Position numbers and translations under genes: made by a program. The notes under the pieces were generated by a model, which was not told where the DNA came from, did no database searches, and saw nothing but the letters and a program-made list of their open reading frames with translations. Positions 27,945 through 36,755 of a stretch of DNA of 64,000 nucleotides are shown here, piece by piece. Numbering within the stretch: the first letter of the stretch is position 1; the number at the start of each line of letters is the position of its first letter. The DNA comes from Halorubrum distributum JCM 10118 (GTDB lineage: Archaea > Halobacteriota > Halobacteria > Halobacteriales > Haloferacaceae). The stretch is taken from NCBI RefSeq assembly GCF_000337335.1, contig NZ_AOJN01000062.1:1-64000 (forward strand), read 5' to 3'.

Positions 27945-28160
27945 TCAGTCGACGATGATCTCGGAGGTGTCGTCGCCCTCGTCCCCGCCGGAGCCGAGGC
28001 GGTCCTGGTAGCGCTGGATCCAGTCGGCGAAGCAGTCGGGGCAGAGCCGCTGGGTGTCGATGTTCGCCCGGTCGACGCTCAGCCGGACGGTGCGCGAGAG
28101 CGCGTCCGTCGTGGGCTCGCCGCAGGCGTCGCAGGGCTCGGTCGTCGGCGCGTCGCTCAT
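27945..28160 (-). CDS. Small zinc-finger protein
   Basis: A 71-residue protein with two CxxC pairs (CDACGEP at about 10, CPDC at about 40) forming a single zinc site, an acidic C-terminal tail and no other domain. TATA-like CTTTTAAG at 28183-28190 lies about 27 nt upstream. Function unknown; such small zinc-finger proteins are abundant in haloarchaea and several are regulators. Upstream of thrC and downstream of upp on the same strand but with its own promoter. The 85-bp gap after it contains two imperfect GGCCGGAACGAAG direct repeats. Confidence 0.78.
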   Translation of the reverse strand: MSDAPTTEPCDACGEPTTDALSRTVRLSVDRANIDTQRLCPDCFADWIQRYQDRLGSGGDEGDDTSEIIVD

Positions 28161-28234
28161 GTCGTATCGGTCGCGGCGCCGGCTCTTAAAAGTACGTCGA
28201 CGGAACCGAGGCGTCTCGGCGGCGACACGACCGC

Positions 28235-28912
28235 TCAGACGGTCCGGAACGCGCGGTCGCCGGCGTCGCCGAGGCCGGGGACGATGAACCCGTCGTCGTC
28301 GAGGTGATCGTCGATGGCGACCGTCAGCAGGTCCGCCTCGGGGACCGCCTCGCTCACGCGGACGAGGCCGGCGGGCGCGGAGACCGCCGAGAGCACGAAC
28401 AGGTCCTCGAAGTCGGCGGCCTCGTCGAGGACGTGGTCGAGGACGGCGACCATCGTCGACCCCGTCGCGAGCATCGGGTCGGCGACGATGACGGTGTCCT
28501 CCGGCCGGATCTCGGGGAGCTTCACGTAGTCGATGGTGATCGGGAACTCGCCGTCCGCGGTCATCCCGGCCTCCTCGTCGCGGCCGGCAGAGATGACGCC
28601 CTGTTTCGCGCGCGGGAACGCCTTCAACAGCCCTTCGACGAACGGCGTCGCGGCGCGGAGGACGTTGATTATCACCACGTCGTCGAGCCCCTTCACCCGC
28701 TCGCCGGTGGTCTCCGCGAGGGGGGTCTCGACGGGGACGTACTCCGTCTCCATCGCGCCGTCGATGATCTCGTAGCCGCAGATGCGGCCGAGCTTCACGA
28801 GCCCCTTCCGGAACGCCACCTGCTCCGTCTCGACGTCGCGCAGCCGCGAGAGGGTGTCCGTCGCCAGCGCGTGCGTGATGAGGTAGGCGTCGTCGCGGTC
28901 TTCGATCGTCAT
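28235..28912 (-). CDS. upp: Uracil phosphoribosyltransferase
   Basis: A 225-residue enzyme that salvages uracil with PRPP to give UMP. It has the PRPP loop [15 protein letters not shown] (about 140-155), the uracil-binding C-terminal region [18 protein letters not shown], and the [21 protein letters not shown] and [15 protein letters not shown] segments of the family. TATA-like TTTTAAGCC at 28937-28945, 27 nt before the ATG. Length matches the family. Confidence 0.96.
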   Translation of the reverse strand: MTIEDRDDAYLITHALATDTLSRLRDVETEQVAFRKGLVKLGRICGYEIIDGAMETEYVPVETPLAETTGERVKGLDDVVIINVLRAATPFVEGLLKAFPRAKQGVISAGRDEEAGMTADGEFPITIDYVKLPEIRPEDTVIVADPMLATGSTMVAVLDHVLDEAADFEDLFVLSAVSAPAGLVRVSEAVPEADLLTVAIDDHLDDDGFIVPGLGDAGDRAFRTV

Positions 28913-29026
28913 TGTCGGGAGACGGGCCGCGTTCGGCTTAAAAGATGGCGAAAATCGCCGGTTCGAGGGAGCGCGTCCGAACGCGGAGGCGGGCGACGCG
29001 TGAGGGCGGAGGGAACGCCGCCGCGG

Positions 29027-29263
29027 TCACCGCAGCACGACGACGTACGTCAGCGCGAAGATGACGAGCGCGAGGGAGGCGACGTTCGTCGCGGTGACCT
29101 CGGCGACGTCGAGCAGCTGGAGCCCCCAGAACGCGGTCCACGCGAACAGCCCAGAGAGGACGGCGTTCAGGAGCAACACCACCCGCGGGTCACCCTCCGA
29201 CCCCTCGACGCCCTCGCGAATTCCCTCGGGTCCCTCTCCCGCTCCCCGCTGATCGTCGCTCAT
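29027..29263 (-). CDS. Small two-helix membrane protein
   Basis: A 78-residue protein of unknown function. An acidic, glycine-rich N-terminal 27 residues precede two hydrophobic helices (about 28-48 and 56-77), ending TYVVVLR. It is divergent from another small membrane-protein gene at 29356, with 92 bp between. No conserved catalytic residue is seen. Confidence 0.7.
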   Translation of the reverse strand: MSDDQRGAGEGPEGIREGVEGSEGDPRVVLLLNAVLSGLFAWTAFWGLQLLDVAEVTATNVASLALVIFALTYVVVLR

Positions 29264-29355
29264 ACGCCTACGCCGGGCGGAGCGTCACTTAGCTCTTCGC
29301 CACGACACCCGCGACGTTTTGTCCGCGCGGACCGTAGCGGCTCTCGCCGATCGAG

Positions 29356-29670
29356 ATGCGCGTTCACAACAAGCACGGAGACCGGATCGACCCCGTCCCC
29401 TTCCTCGTCACCGTCGGGCTCGCGTTCATGGTCGCGTTTTCCTTCGGTCCGATATACGGGCTCGCGTACGGGTTCGCGCTGCGGGCCGCGCTGGCGCTGT
29501 CGGGGGCGGCGTTCGCCGGTGCGACGGCGCTCGCGTACCGGCAGTTGGTCCGGAGCGCGCCCGCTATCGACGCCGGTCCCCTCCCGCCGGGACCGCGCGT
29601 CGAGCGGCTGTTCTACGCGGCGGTCGGGCTGGGCGTCGGGCTGGTCGCGCTCACGCTCCCGCTGCTCTGA
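29356..29670 (+). CDS. Small membrane protein
   Basis: A 104-residue protein with three hydrophobic segments (about 15-35, 36-60, 84-104). A short conserved-looking N-terminus (MRVHNKHGDRIDPVPF) precedes them. Unknown function. It lies divergent from the two-helix protein at 29027-29263. Confidence 0.68.
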   Translation: MRVHNKHGDRIDPVPFLVTVGLAFMVAFSFGPIYGLAYGFALRAALALSGAAFAGATALAYRQLVRSAPAIDAGPLPPGPRVERLFYAAVGLGVGLVALTLPLL

Positions 29671-29769
29671 CGCCGAGCGTTCGGTCCCGCCACGCCGCCG
29701 ATCCACGGTAATGTGTCACAATCGCACAGCGGCGGGAGCGTAATGGAGCGGGACGACGTACGCGGGCGT

Positions 29770-30009
29770 ATGAGCGTTTTCGACAGGCTGTCGCGCGCGT
29801 TGCGGGGACCGACCCGGAGCGCGCCGGAGACCGCCGGCGACGACGGCTCCGAGGGGTCGTACTGGTGCGACGACTGCGGCGTGCGGGTCCGCGACGTCGC
29901 CGTCGACGAGGCGGGGCTCGACCGCGACGACGAGGGGGTGCCGGCGTGTCCGGACTGCGGCGACGCGATGCGCTTCGAGCGCGCGAGCGGCCACGGCTGC
30001 GCCTGCTGA
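29770..30009 (+). CDS. Small zinc-ribbon protein
   Basis: About 79 residues with two CxxC pairs, CDDCGVRV and CPDCGDAM, separated by about 27 residues, giving one zinc ribbon; it ends GHGCAC. The N-terminus MSVFDRLSRALRGP is amphipathic and helical. Upstream in-frame ATGs at 29713 and 29743 are possible starts but give unconserved sequence. Function unknown. A TTTATAA sequence lies just after the stop (30024-30030). Confidence 0.65.
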   Translation: MSVFDRLSRALRGPTRSAPETAGDDGSEGSYWCDDCGVRVRDVAVDEAGLDRDDEGVPACPDCGDAMRFERASGHGCAC

Positions 30010-30036
30010 GCGCGAACGTCTCGGTTTATAAACGGG

Positions 30037-30151
30037 TCAGGGCTCGCGGAGCACCGTCGCCTCGCCCTCCCGATCGATCAGGGCTCGCGGAGCACCGTCG
30101 CCTCGCCCTCCCGATCGATCAGGGCTCGCGGAGCACCGTCGCCTCGCCCTG
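30037..30151 (+). repeat. Three tandem 41-bp units at the 3' end of the CobW gene
   Basis: The unit starting TCAGGGCTCGCGGAGCACCG begins at 30037, 30078 and 30119, an exact 41-bp period; the third unit is the coding end of the cobW-like gene (its stop is TCA at 30119 on this strand) and diverges after about 33 bp. The first two units lie beyond the stop codon. Confidence 0.9.
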
Positions 30152-31432
30152 ATCGGTCGGGAACGGCGCGGGATCGGCGTCGGCGGGGTCGTCGCCGACG
30201 CCCGGGTCGCCGAGCGCCGCGAGCTCCTCGTCCGTCAGGAGCGCGTCGTCGAGCCGGTCGACGAGCGCGGCCTCGTCGACCCCGGTGCCGATGACGACGA
30301 ACTCGGTCCGGCGGTCGCCGTGGTCGTCATCCCACTCCAAGTCCGGGCGGTTCGAGCGCAGCATGTCGCGCTCGACCGACGGGAGGCTCGCGATCCACGG
30401 GCCGAGCGCCTCGACGCGGACCGACCGCCCGGCCTGCCCGACCTGCTGGCGCTGGTCGGTGCCGGCCACCCACAACGTCCCCTTCGAGCGGACCACGTCG
30501 GCCGGGAGGTCCCGCAGGAGCGCGGCGATCCGCTCCGGGTGAAAGGGTCGCCGGCGGCGGTAGGTGAAGGAGGTGACGCCGTACACCTCGTCGGGGTGGC
30601 GGTGGACGTGACTCCCCTCCGAATCGCCGCTGTGGTCGTGGTCGTCCGCGAGCGCGCGCTTCCAGCCGGGGAGGTCACCGACCTCGCCCTCGTCGAACAG
30701 CCCGACGTCGAGGATCCGGTCCGGGTCGACCGCCGAGAACTCCGTGACGACCGTCTCCGCGTCGGGCTGGAGCGCCCCCACGAGGCCGACCGCCTCGTCG
30801 ACCTCCGCGTCGGTACAGAGGTCCGCCTTGTTACACACCACGAGGTTCGACACCTCGACCTGCTCGACGAGGAGGTCCGAGAGCGGGCGGTCGGCGTCGC
30901 CGTCGCCCGCGCCGCCGTTCCCGCGGCCGTCGCCCGCGCCGCCGTTCCCGCGGCCGTCATCGGTCGCTGCGCCCGCGTCCGGATCGACGCGCCGCTCCGG
31001 CGTCTCGTCGCCCGCGAACGCGTCGAGGAACTGCCGCGTGTCGATCACGGTCACCAGCGCGTCGACGCGGTAGCGGGCCGCCGCGCGAGACTCGGTCGTG
31101 AACAGCCGCGCGACCGGCGCGGGTTCCGAGATACCAGAGGACTCGACGACCAGAGCGTCGAAGGAGCGCTCGTTCGCGAGCCGCACCACGGCGCTTTCGA
31201 GGTCGTCCTGCAGCTCACAGCAGATACAGCCGTTCGACAGCTCGGTGACGCCCTCGACGTCGACCTCGGACTCCTCCGCGATCAGGTCCGCGTCGACGTT
31301 CACGTCGCCCATGTCGTTGACGAGGACCGCGACGTCGCGGTCGCCGGCGTTCCGGAGCAGGTGGTTGAGGAGCGTCGTCTTGCCCGCGCCGAGTCCCCCC
31401 GAGAGCACGGTCACCGGGATGCGGTCGTCCAT
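30119..31432 (-). CDS. CobW/COG0523-family GTPase, metallochaperone-like
   Basis: A 437-residue G3E GTPase. Walker A GGLGAGKTTLL (about 12-22), the metal-binding GCICCEL (CxCC, about 68), the base-recognition CNKAD, and a His-rich linker (DDHDHSGDSEGSHVHRHP, about 268-285) before the C-terminal CobW domain (RRRPFHPERIAALL, GTLWVAG). The family inserts metals such as zinc or cobalt into client proteins. An exact 27-bp tandem duplication (30900-30926, 30927-30953) encodes GRGNGGAGD twice in the surface loop after residue 155. The 3' end is part of a 41-bp tandem array. The metal and client are not known. Confidence 0.92.
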   Translation of the reverse strand: MDDRIPVTVLSGGLGAGKTTLLNHLLRNAGDRDVAVLVNDMGDVNVDADLIAEESEVDVEGVTELSNGCICCELQDDLESAVVRLANERSFDALVVESSGISEPAPVARLFTTESRAAARYRVDALVTVIDTRQFLDAFAGDETPERRVDPDAGAATDDGRGNGGAGDGRGNGGAGDGDADRPLSDLLVEQVEVSNLVVCNKADLCTDAEVDEAVGLVGALQPDAETVVTEFSAVDPDRILDVGLFDEGEVGDLPGWKRALADDHDHSGDSEGSHVHRHPDEVYGVTSFTYRRRRPFHPERIAALLRDLPADVVRSKGTLWVAGTDQRQQVGQAGRSVRVEALGPWIASLPSVERDMLRSNRPDLEWDDDHGDRRTEFVVIGTGVDEAALVDRLDDALLTDEELAALGDPGVGDDPADADPAPFPTDQGEATVLREP

Positions 31433-31557
31433 ACGGTCGGATCGGCCACGACGCTCTTGAACCCCCGGGCGGCGCGGGGGAGCGACCGGGCGCCGGGGGC
31501 CGCCACGGGGCGATCCGAGCCGATACGTTGATAGGCGGGGGTCGTCGAACTCGCGGT

Positions 31558-31764
31558 ATGGTTCTGTCCGCCTCCGCCGTGTCGCTCGTCAGCGTCGCGG
31601 TGACCGTGCTGATGGTCGCCGCGATGCTGTATCTCGTCTGGGGAGCGCTCGGCGACGACATCCACACGCCGAGCCCTGGCAACGAGGACCGACCGGATTT
31701 GGACGACGACGACGCCGAATCCGACGAGGCGTCGAGCGAGCTCACGGACGGGAACACCGCCTGA
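31558..31764 (+). CDS. Small single-pass membrane protein
   Basis: A 68-residue protein with one N-terminal hydrophobic helix (about 3-30) and a long acidic tail (DDDDAESDEASSE). TATA-like GATACGTTG about 27 nt upstream of the ATG at 31558 supports this start over an upstream frame extension. Divergent from the CobW gene. Function unknown. Confidence 0.7.
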   Translation: MVLSASAVSLVSVAVTVLMVAAMLYLVWGALGDDIHTPSPGNEDRPDLDDDDAESDEASSELTDGNTA

Positions 31765-31857
31765 CGACCCGCGCTCCGCGGGCGACTCCGTTCCGCGGGC
31801 CGTGACTGCGCCGCCCCGGCCGCGACAGGTTTTAACGCGGGAGGAGTGTCATGAGAA

Positions 31858-32157
31858 ATGATGACAGTAGCCGACCGGATCGAAACGTTTCGGGCCACGC
31901 TGGAGGAGTGGCTCCGGGGCCTGTACCACGGGATGATCACGCATCCGGCCTACGAGAAGATCGAGAAGGAGGCCGAGGACACCGAAGACGAGTTCATGCT
32001 CGCGTGTTTCCCGGACGCGTTCGGGATCCCGTCGCCGGTGTCGTACTACACCGCCGAGCTGCTCCCGTACCTCGAAGACGAGTTCGAGGCGTGGGAGCGG
32101 CGGCTGTGGGACCGCGAGACGCTGATCGAGCGGAAGGGTCAGCAGTACCACTTCTGA
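31858..32157 (+). CDS. Conserved small protein upstream of arsA/get3
   Basis: A 99-residue acidic protein rich in aromatic residues (EEWLRGLYHGMITHPAYEKI, GIPSPVSYYTAELLPYLED, FEAWERRLWDRE), mostly helical and without transmembrane segments or cysteine motif. TATA-like GGTTTTAACG at 31828-31837, 27 nt before the tandem ATGs at 31858/31861. It lies 28 bp before the arsA/get3 gene on the same strand, so the two probably share a transcript and perhaps a role; no family name is recognised. Confidence 0.78.
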   Translation: MMTVADRIETFRATLEEWLRGLYHGMITHPAYEKIEKEAEDTEDEFMLACFPDAFGIPSPVSYYTAELLPYLEDEFEAWERRLWDRETLIERKGQQYHF

Positions 32158-32185
32158 TGACGGACCGGCGCACACTCCGCGACTG

Positions 32186-33154
32186 ATGGAGCAGTTCGTC
32201 TTCTTCGGCGGCAAGGGCGGGGTCGGAAAGACCACCGTCTCGTGCGCGTACGCCCACCGCTGCGCCCGCGACGGGGTGCGAACGCTCGTCGTCTCCACCG
32301 ACCCGGCCCACTCCGTGTCGGACGTGTTCGACCAGCAGTTCGGCGACGAGCCGGAGTCGGTCGCCGGCGTCGAGGGGCTGGACGCATTGGAGCTCGACCC
32401 CGAAGACGAGATGCAGCGGCATCTGGACGAGATCCGCGAGGCGCTCTCGGAGCAGGTGTCGGCCGCGATGGTCTCGGAGATCAACCGCCAGCTGGAGATG
32501 TCCCACGGGACGCCCGGCGCGTACGAGTCGGCGCTGTTCGACGCGTTCGTCGACGTGATGCGCACGGAGAGCGAGCCGTACGACCGCGTCGTCTTCGACA
32601 CCGCGCCCACGGGGTCGACGCTCCGGCTGCTCGGGCTCCCGGAGTTCCTCGGGGACTGGATCGACCGGCTGCTGTACAAGCGCAAGCAGTCGATCGACCT
32701 GTTCGAGAAGGCCGCGGTCGGGGATATGGAGCCTCGGCGCCTGCTGGAGGGCGACCCCGTGATCGAGCGGCTCCAGCGGCGCAAGGAGTTCTTCGAGTAC
32801 GCCGGCGAGACGATGCGGAACGAGGCCGCCTTCTTCCTCGTGTTCAACCCCGACCAGCTCTCGGTCAACGAGACGGCCCGGGCGATCGAGGGGTTCACCG
32901 AGCGCGACCTGCGGGTCCGCGGGCTGGTGGCGAACAAGCTCACGCCGTCGCCCGACGAGGACGAGGAGGGACGCGGCGCGCGCTACCTCCGCGAGAAGGT
33001 CGAGACCGAGCGCGAGCGACTCGCGCAGGTCCGCGAGGGGTTCGAGCCGCCGCTCGTCGCCGAGATCGAGTCGCGCACCACCGAGGTCCGCGGAGACGTG
33101 CTCGCCGACGTCGCCGCCTCCCTCGACGTGGAGCCGTCAGTGACCCACGACTGA
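32186..33154 (+). CDS. arsA: ArsA/Get3-family ATPase, C-terminus altered by tnpB insertion
   Basis: A 322-residue single-domain ArsA/GET3 (TRC40) ATPase. Deviant Walker A GKGGVGKTTVS (about 9-19), VSTDPAHSVSDVF, switch DTAPTGSTLRLLGLPEFL and FNPDQLSVNETARAIEGF. Archaeal homologues resemble the tail-anchored protein targeting factor more than an arsenite pump; no arsenic gene adjoins it. The last residues VTHD and the stop TGA (33152-33154) are read from the terminal hairpin of the tnpB 2 element, and the gene overlaps tnpB by 18 nt. So the natural C-terminus was cut or changed by a few residues when the element arrived. Confidence 0.92.
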   Translation: MEQFVFFGGKGGVGKTTVSCAYAHRCARDGVRTLVVSTDPAHSVSDVFDQQFGDEPESVAGVEGLDALELDPEDEMQRHLDEIREALSEQVSAAMVSEINRQLEMSHGTPGAYESALFDAFVDVMRTESEPYDRVVFDTAPTGSTLRLLGLPEFLGDWIDRLLYKRKQSIDLFEKAAVGDMEPRRLLEGDPVIERLQRRKEFFEYAGETMRNEAAFFLVFNPDQLSVNETARAIEGFTERDLRVRGLVANKLTPSPDEDEEGRGARYLREKVETERERLAQVREGFEPPLVAEIESRTTEVRGDVLADVAASLDVEPSVTHD

Positions 33155-33180
33155 AGTCGTGGGCTTGTCAGTGGACTCCC
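33137..33180 (-). ncRNA. Candidate right-end RNA of tnpB 2
   Basis: The tnpB stop overlaps the right-end hairpin (33144-33163), as for TnpB-associated guide RNAs and Halobacterium sotRNAs. A guide read through this end would be antisense to the 3' part of arsA. Folding is seen; the RNA is inferred. Confidence 0.4.
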
Positions 33181-34438
33181 CTTCTGTCGTCGAATCGACG
33201 CTGGCGGTGAATCCGCCGTTCAGGTTCAGCGTCCCTGACGTCAGCGCACACTGACAGGGTGCGCCTCCATCCGAAGACTTCTGCCCCGAATGGAGTCGTT
33301 TCAACAGTTTCCGAGCGATGTTCTTGCTCGCGTTGTAGTCCGCGTTCAGCTCGTAGTCGCACTTCTGACACGCGAACTGGTGTTTCGACCCCCGATTTCT
33401 CTCGTGTGTGAAGCCGCACTTCGAACACCGCTGAGACGTATATGCGGGACTCACCTGCTCGACTTCAATCTCGAGCATCTCTGCTTTGTACTCGACGTAC
33501 TCGTATAAGCGTCGGAACGCCCACGCGTGGAATCGCTTCGCACCAGCCATCCGGTCGCGGATGTCTGTCAGATCCTCGAACGCGATGTGCGTACACCCGT
33601 GGTTGCGAGCTTCGTCGAGAATCTGGTTCGAGGCGCGGTGGAGTTCGTCCTGTATCCAGCGGTGTTCTCGGTCGTCCATCGACTGGATCGACAGGTGCGC
33701 CGACCGCGTACCCGTCTGTTGCATCGACCCGCGGGTCTTTTCGAACTCGCGGCGTCGATGGTTCATCTCGTCGGCGTTCCCGATGAACGCGCCCGTAGAA
33801 GTCACGGCGAGCGAGCCGTCCACGTTCAGGTCGACGCCAAGGACTGTTCTGTGCTCGGCGTCAGAAGAAGCAGCCGCGGACTGCTCGTGGTCGTCTGTGG
33901 TGCGGCGCATTCGCGCGTGGAGATAGAACGCCTCAGTCGAGCGGTCGTACTGGAGCGTGGACATCCGGAACTCGTACTCCTCGTTCAGCAGGTGCTCGCC
34001 GATCGGTGTCTCCTCAGGATCGTCAGGAATCACGTACTCACACTCGACACGCCCGTTCACCGTGGAAAGGGAGACGTGGTCGCGGTGGAACGTCGCGGAA
34101 CGCTTGTCGTAGACGACGCTCCACGCGTCGAACTGCGGCTGACTAGTGGTTTCGCCCTTTTTGAGTCGGGCAACACCGCTTTTTGTGGCCTCGATAGCGC
34201 GTCGAATCCCCTTCTGAACGAGGTTCGCAGTCAGCTCCGTTTCATTGCGAAGTCGGTCGTAAAGCGCGGTTTCGGCTTGTTGTTTTGAGGTGACGCAGTG
34301 CTCGTCCGGGTGTCGCCACGCCCATGCTGCGGTCGTGTTCGCACAGTGGAGGAACTGCTCTTTCGTCTGATGGAGGTCGTCGCACCGCCCCTCGGGCACG
34401 TCAAGTTTGACTTTGACGGTGCGAATCACATCCTCCAT
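33137..34438 (-). CDS. tnpB: TnpB, RNA-guided nuclease of IS200/IS605 type
   Basis: A 433-residue TnpB with an intact RuvC-like site: Asp about 203 (GVDLNVDGS), Glu about 288 (IAFEDL), Asp about 367 (NADYNASKN), and the zinc finger CSKC (338-341) with CQKC (357-360). Only moderately similar to the TnpB at 1585-2859. TATA-like sequence in AATAAATAG at about 34456-34464 fits a leaderless mRNA from the ATG at 34438. Its last codons lie in the end hairpin and overlap the convergent arsA gene. No tnpA in the element. Confidence 0.93.
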   Translation of the reverse strand: MEDVIRTVKVKLDVPEGRCDDLHQTKEQFLHCANTTAAWAWRHPDEHCVTSKQQAETALYDRLRNETELTANLVQKGIRRAIEATKSGVARLKKGETTSQPQFDAWSVVYDKRSATFHRDHVSLSTVNGRVECEYVIPDDPEETPIGEHLLNEEYEFRMSTLQYDRSTEAFYLHARMRRTTDDHEQSAAASSDAEHRTVLGVDLNVDGSLAVTSTGAFIGNADEMNHRRREFEKTRGSMQQTGTRSAHLSIQSMDDREHRWIQDELHRASNQILDEARNHGCTHIAFEDLTDIRDRMAGAKRFHAWAFRRLYEYVEYKAEMLEIEVEQVSPAYTSQRCSKCGFTHERNRGSKHQFACQKCDYELNADYNASKNIARKLLKRLHSGQKSSDGGAPCQCALTSGTLNLNGGFTASVDSTTEGESTDKPTTSVVGH

Positions 34439-34570
34439 CTGTATTTCACATGTTAATCTATTTATTCATAAGTTCTGCGGCTGGTAGTGGGGAGTCAAGT
34501 TGCTATCGCTCGTGGTATGTTGCGGGGAGTCGGATTCCTCCCACGGCTGAAGCCGTGGGCTTCCTCCTCG

Positions 34571-34838
34571 TTCCTCTGTGACGCGCGGAACGCGGGCGGC
34601 GGGTCGGCCTCACTCTCCCGCGGCGGAGCGGTTCCACCGGACCGAACCGGGAGACCCGGGGCGCGCGCGCGAGGTCGATCGGAACGCCGATAGTGCGAAT
34701 TTTACCGGAGAGTCAGAGAAAAGAACCGGGTTTCGGCGACGGCCCCGACGTGACCGGAAGATATTGACGTTATCCATCATGAACGAAAGTAACGTTTAAG
34801 TTGAACATAGTGAACCGATACCACGAGGGAGGGAACCT
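34571..34838. other. Intergenic: cstA upstream region
   Basis: GC-rich sequence without coding signal up to about 34690, then AT-richer DNA. TGAAC occurs three times (34789-34816) around TATA-like GTTTAAGT (34794-34801), which may be a regulator site. A Shine-Dalgarno-like GAGGGAGGGA lies just before the cstA ATG, so this mRNA has a leader, unlike most genes here. Confidence 0.45.
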
Positions 34839-36695
34839 ATGACAAGTGTAATTTGGATCGTCGTTGCCGTGCTGGGCACGTTCACCGTGGGGTACATGGG
34901 GTACTCGCGGTATCTTTCGCAGTTCGTCGAACTCGACGACGAGCGGGAGACGCCGGCACACAAGTACGAAGACGGACAGGAGTACGTACCGTCGAAGAAG
35001 CCGGTACTACTGGGGCACCACTTCTCAAGCATCGCGGGCGGCGCACCGATCGTCGGCCCGATCACGGCGGGAGCGATCTGGGGATGGGTCCCCGCGCTGC
35101 TGTGGGTCGCGATCGGGAACCCGCTGATGGGCGCGGTCCACGACTTCATCTCGCTGTCGAGCTCGATCCGCCACGAGGGGCGCTCGATCGGCTACATCGT
35201 CGGGCAGTACGTCGGGGAACGGGGCAAGAACCTGCTGCTGTGGTTCGCGTTCCTCACGATCATCCTCGTCGTCGCCGTGTTCGCGCTGGTCGTCGGGATC
35301 GTGTTGAACGCGTTCCCGTCGGCGGCGACAGCGAGCTTCGTGTACATCGGGCTCGCGGTCGTGTTCGGCGTGTACCTCTACCAGCTCGACGGACCGTTCA
35401 TTCCCGGGACCGTCGTGTTCGTCGCCGGCGTGTTCGCCGGCGTCTGGGTCGGCATCCAGTACCCGTTCGCGTTCTTCGAGCTGGCGGGCGACGCCTCTCA
35501 CGCCGCGGGCACGTTCGTCCTCTTCGAGGGGAGCACGGGGTCGTGGGTCCCCGGCGCGGGCGCGCTCGGCGGCAACACGGCCGCGTGGGTGCCCGTCATC
35601 CTGATATACGCGGTGATCGCCAGCGCCCTCCCGGTCTGGACGCTGCTCCAACCGCGCGACTACCTGTCGTCGTTCCTGCTGTACGCGGGCGTCGGCGGCG
35701 CGCTGGTGGCGATCATCGTCGGCACGGTGCTCGGAACGTCCTCGCAGCCGCTCGTCGTCGACAGCAGCATCCAGCCGTTCCAGGGGTTCATGGGGGTCGA
35801 CAGCCGTGCGCCGTACCCGCTGTTCCCCATGCTGTTCGTGACGATCGCCTGCGGGACGATCAGCGGCTTCCACTCGCTCGTCTCCTCGGGGACGACGGCC
35901 AAGCAGCTGAACAAGGAGAGCGACGCGCGGCTCATCGGTTACGGCGGCATGCTCGGTGAGGGGTTACTCGCCGCGACGGCGCTGTCCGCGCTCGCCATCG
36001 CCGGGTTCGCGTCCGACGCCGCGGCCGGCGGCATCGGCGGCGCGCTGCCGAACTTCGCGACCGGCGGCGGGATCATCCTCACGAGCCTGAACATCCCCAC
36101 CGCGTACGGCGCTCCCTTCATGGCGCTGGTGCTCGTGAGCTTCCTGCTCACCTCCACGGACACGGCCGCGCGGCTCGGCCGCTACATGATGGAGGAGATC
36201 GTCGGGACGAAAGGGACCCAGAGCGAGAGCGGCTTCGCCGGCGGCGTCGGTTCGTTCGCCCGCGGTCGGTACACGAACCCGGTCATTCAGGGGCTCATCG
36301 CGTACGCGCTGGTCATCTCCGGCGAGTGGGCGACCCTGTGGGCGCTGTTCGGGAGCGCGAATCAGCTGCTCGCCGCGCTCGCGCTGCTCACCGGAACGGT
36401 CTGGCTCGCCAACTGGGACGAGACGAAACAGCTCGTCAGCACGGGCGTGCCGATGGCGATCATGGTCGCGATCACCGTGATCGCCCTGGCGTTCCTGGCT
36501 GGGTACCAGTGGCTCTTCGTCAATCTGATCCAGGGCGGCGTCACCGGCATCGGCGGCCAGATCTCGATGGTCGTCCGCATCCTGCTCGCGGCCGTCCTCG
36601 TCTACCTCGCGCTGTCGCTCGTGCGCATCGGCTACAGCAACATCACGAGCGTCCGCGGCGGCGACCGTCCCGCGGCGGAACCGAGCGACGACTGA
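34839..36695 (+). CDS. cstA: CstA family peptide/pyruvate transporter
   Basis: A 618-residue integral membrane protein with about 16 hydrophobic helices. Family motifs include YSRYLSQFVELDDERETPAH, GHHFSSIAGGAPIVGPITA, WVAIGNPLMGAVHDFISL, GTISGFHSLVSSGTTAKQL and FLLTSTDTAARLGRYMMEE. Carbon-starvation protein A members import peptides or pyruvate when carbon is scarce. The length is like the shorter CstA proteins. A leader with a Shine-Dalgarno sequence and TGAAC repeats upstream suggests regulated expression. No sensor kinase pair adjoins it. Confidence 0.94.
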   Translation: MTSVIWIVVAVLGTFTVGYMGYSRYLSQFVELDDERETPAHKYEDGQEYVPSKKPVLLGHHFSSIAGGAPIVGPITAGAIWGWVPALLWVAIGNPLMGAVHDFISLSSSIRHEGRSIGYIVGQYVGERGKNLLLWFAFLTIILVVAVFALVVGIVLNAFPSAATASFVYIGLAVVFGVYLYQLDGPFIPGTVVFVAGVFAGVWVGIQYPFAFFELAGDASHAAGTFVLFEGSTGSWVPGAGALGGNTAAWVPVILIYAVIASALPVWTLLQPRDYLSSFLLYAGVGGALVAIIVGTVLGTSSQPLVVDSSIQPFQGFMGVDSRAPYPLFPMLFVTIACGTISGFHSLVSSGTTAKQLNKESDARLIGYGGMLGEGLLAATALSALAIAGFASDAAAGGIGGALPNFATGGGIILTSLNIPTAYGAPFMALVLVSFLLTSTDTAARLGRYMMEEIVGTKGTQSESGFAGGVGSFARGRYTNPVIQGLIAYALVISGEWATLWALFGSANQLLAALALLTGTVWLANWDETKQLVSTGVPMAIMVAITVIALAFLAGYQWLFVNLIQGGVTGIGGQISMVVRILLAAVLVYLALSLVRIGYSNITSVRGGDRPAAEPSDD

Positions 36696-36755
36696 CGCCG
36701 ACGGTCGTCCCCGCCCCCGCGTTCCCTCCGATCATTCTTCAGTGCGCCCCGACCG

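Larger units (their letters stand above)
33135..34570 (-). mobile_element. IS200/IS605-group (IS1341-type) element 2 with solo tnpB
   Basis: Solo tnpB flanked by matching hairpins in the same orientation: right end CCCACGACTGAAGTCGTGGG at 33144-33163, left end CCCACGGCTGAAGCCGTGGG at 34540-34559 (8-bp stems, TGAA loop). The one differing base pair (A-T versus G-C) is compensated. No tnpA. The outer limits are estimated from these hairpins. This hairpin type differs from that of element 1, so the two are different IS lineages. Confidence 0.8.

Noticed and set aside
32186-33154. Arsenite-resistance operon around arsA.
   Set aside because: No arsB, arsC, arsD or arsR is nearby. The single-domain ATPase fits Get3-like targeting better.
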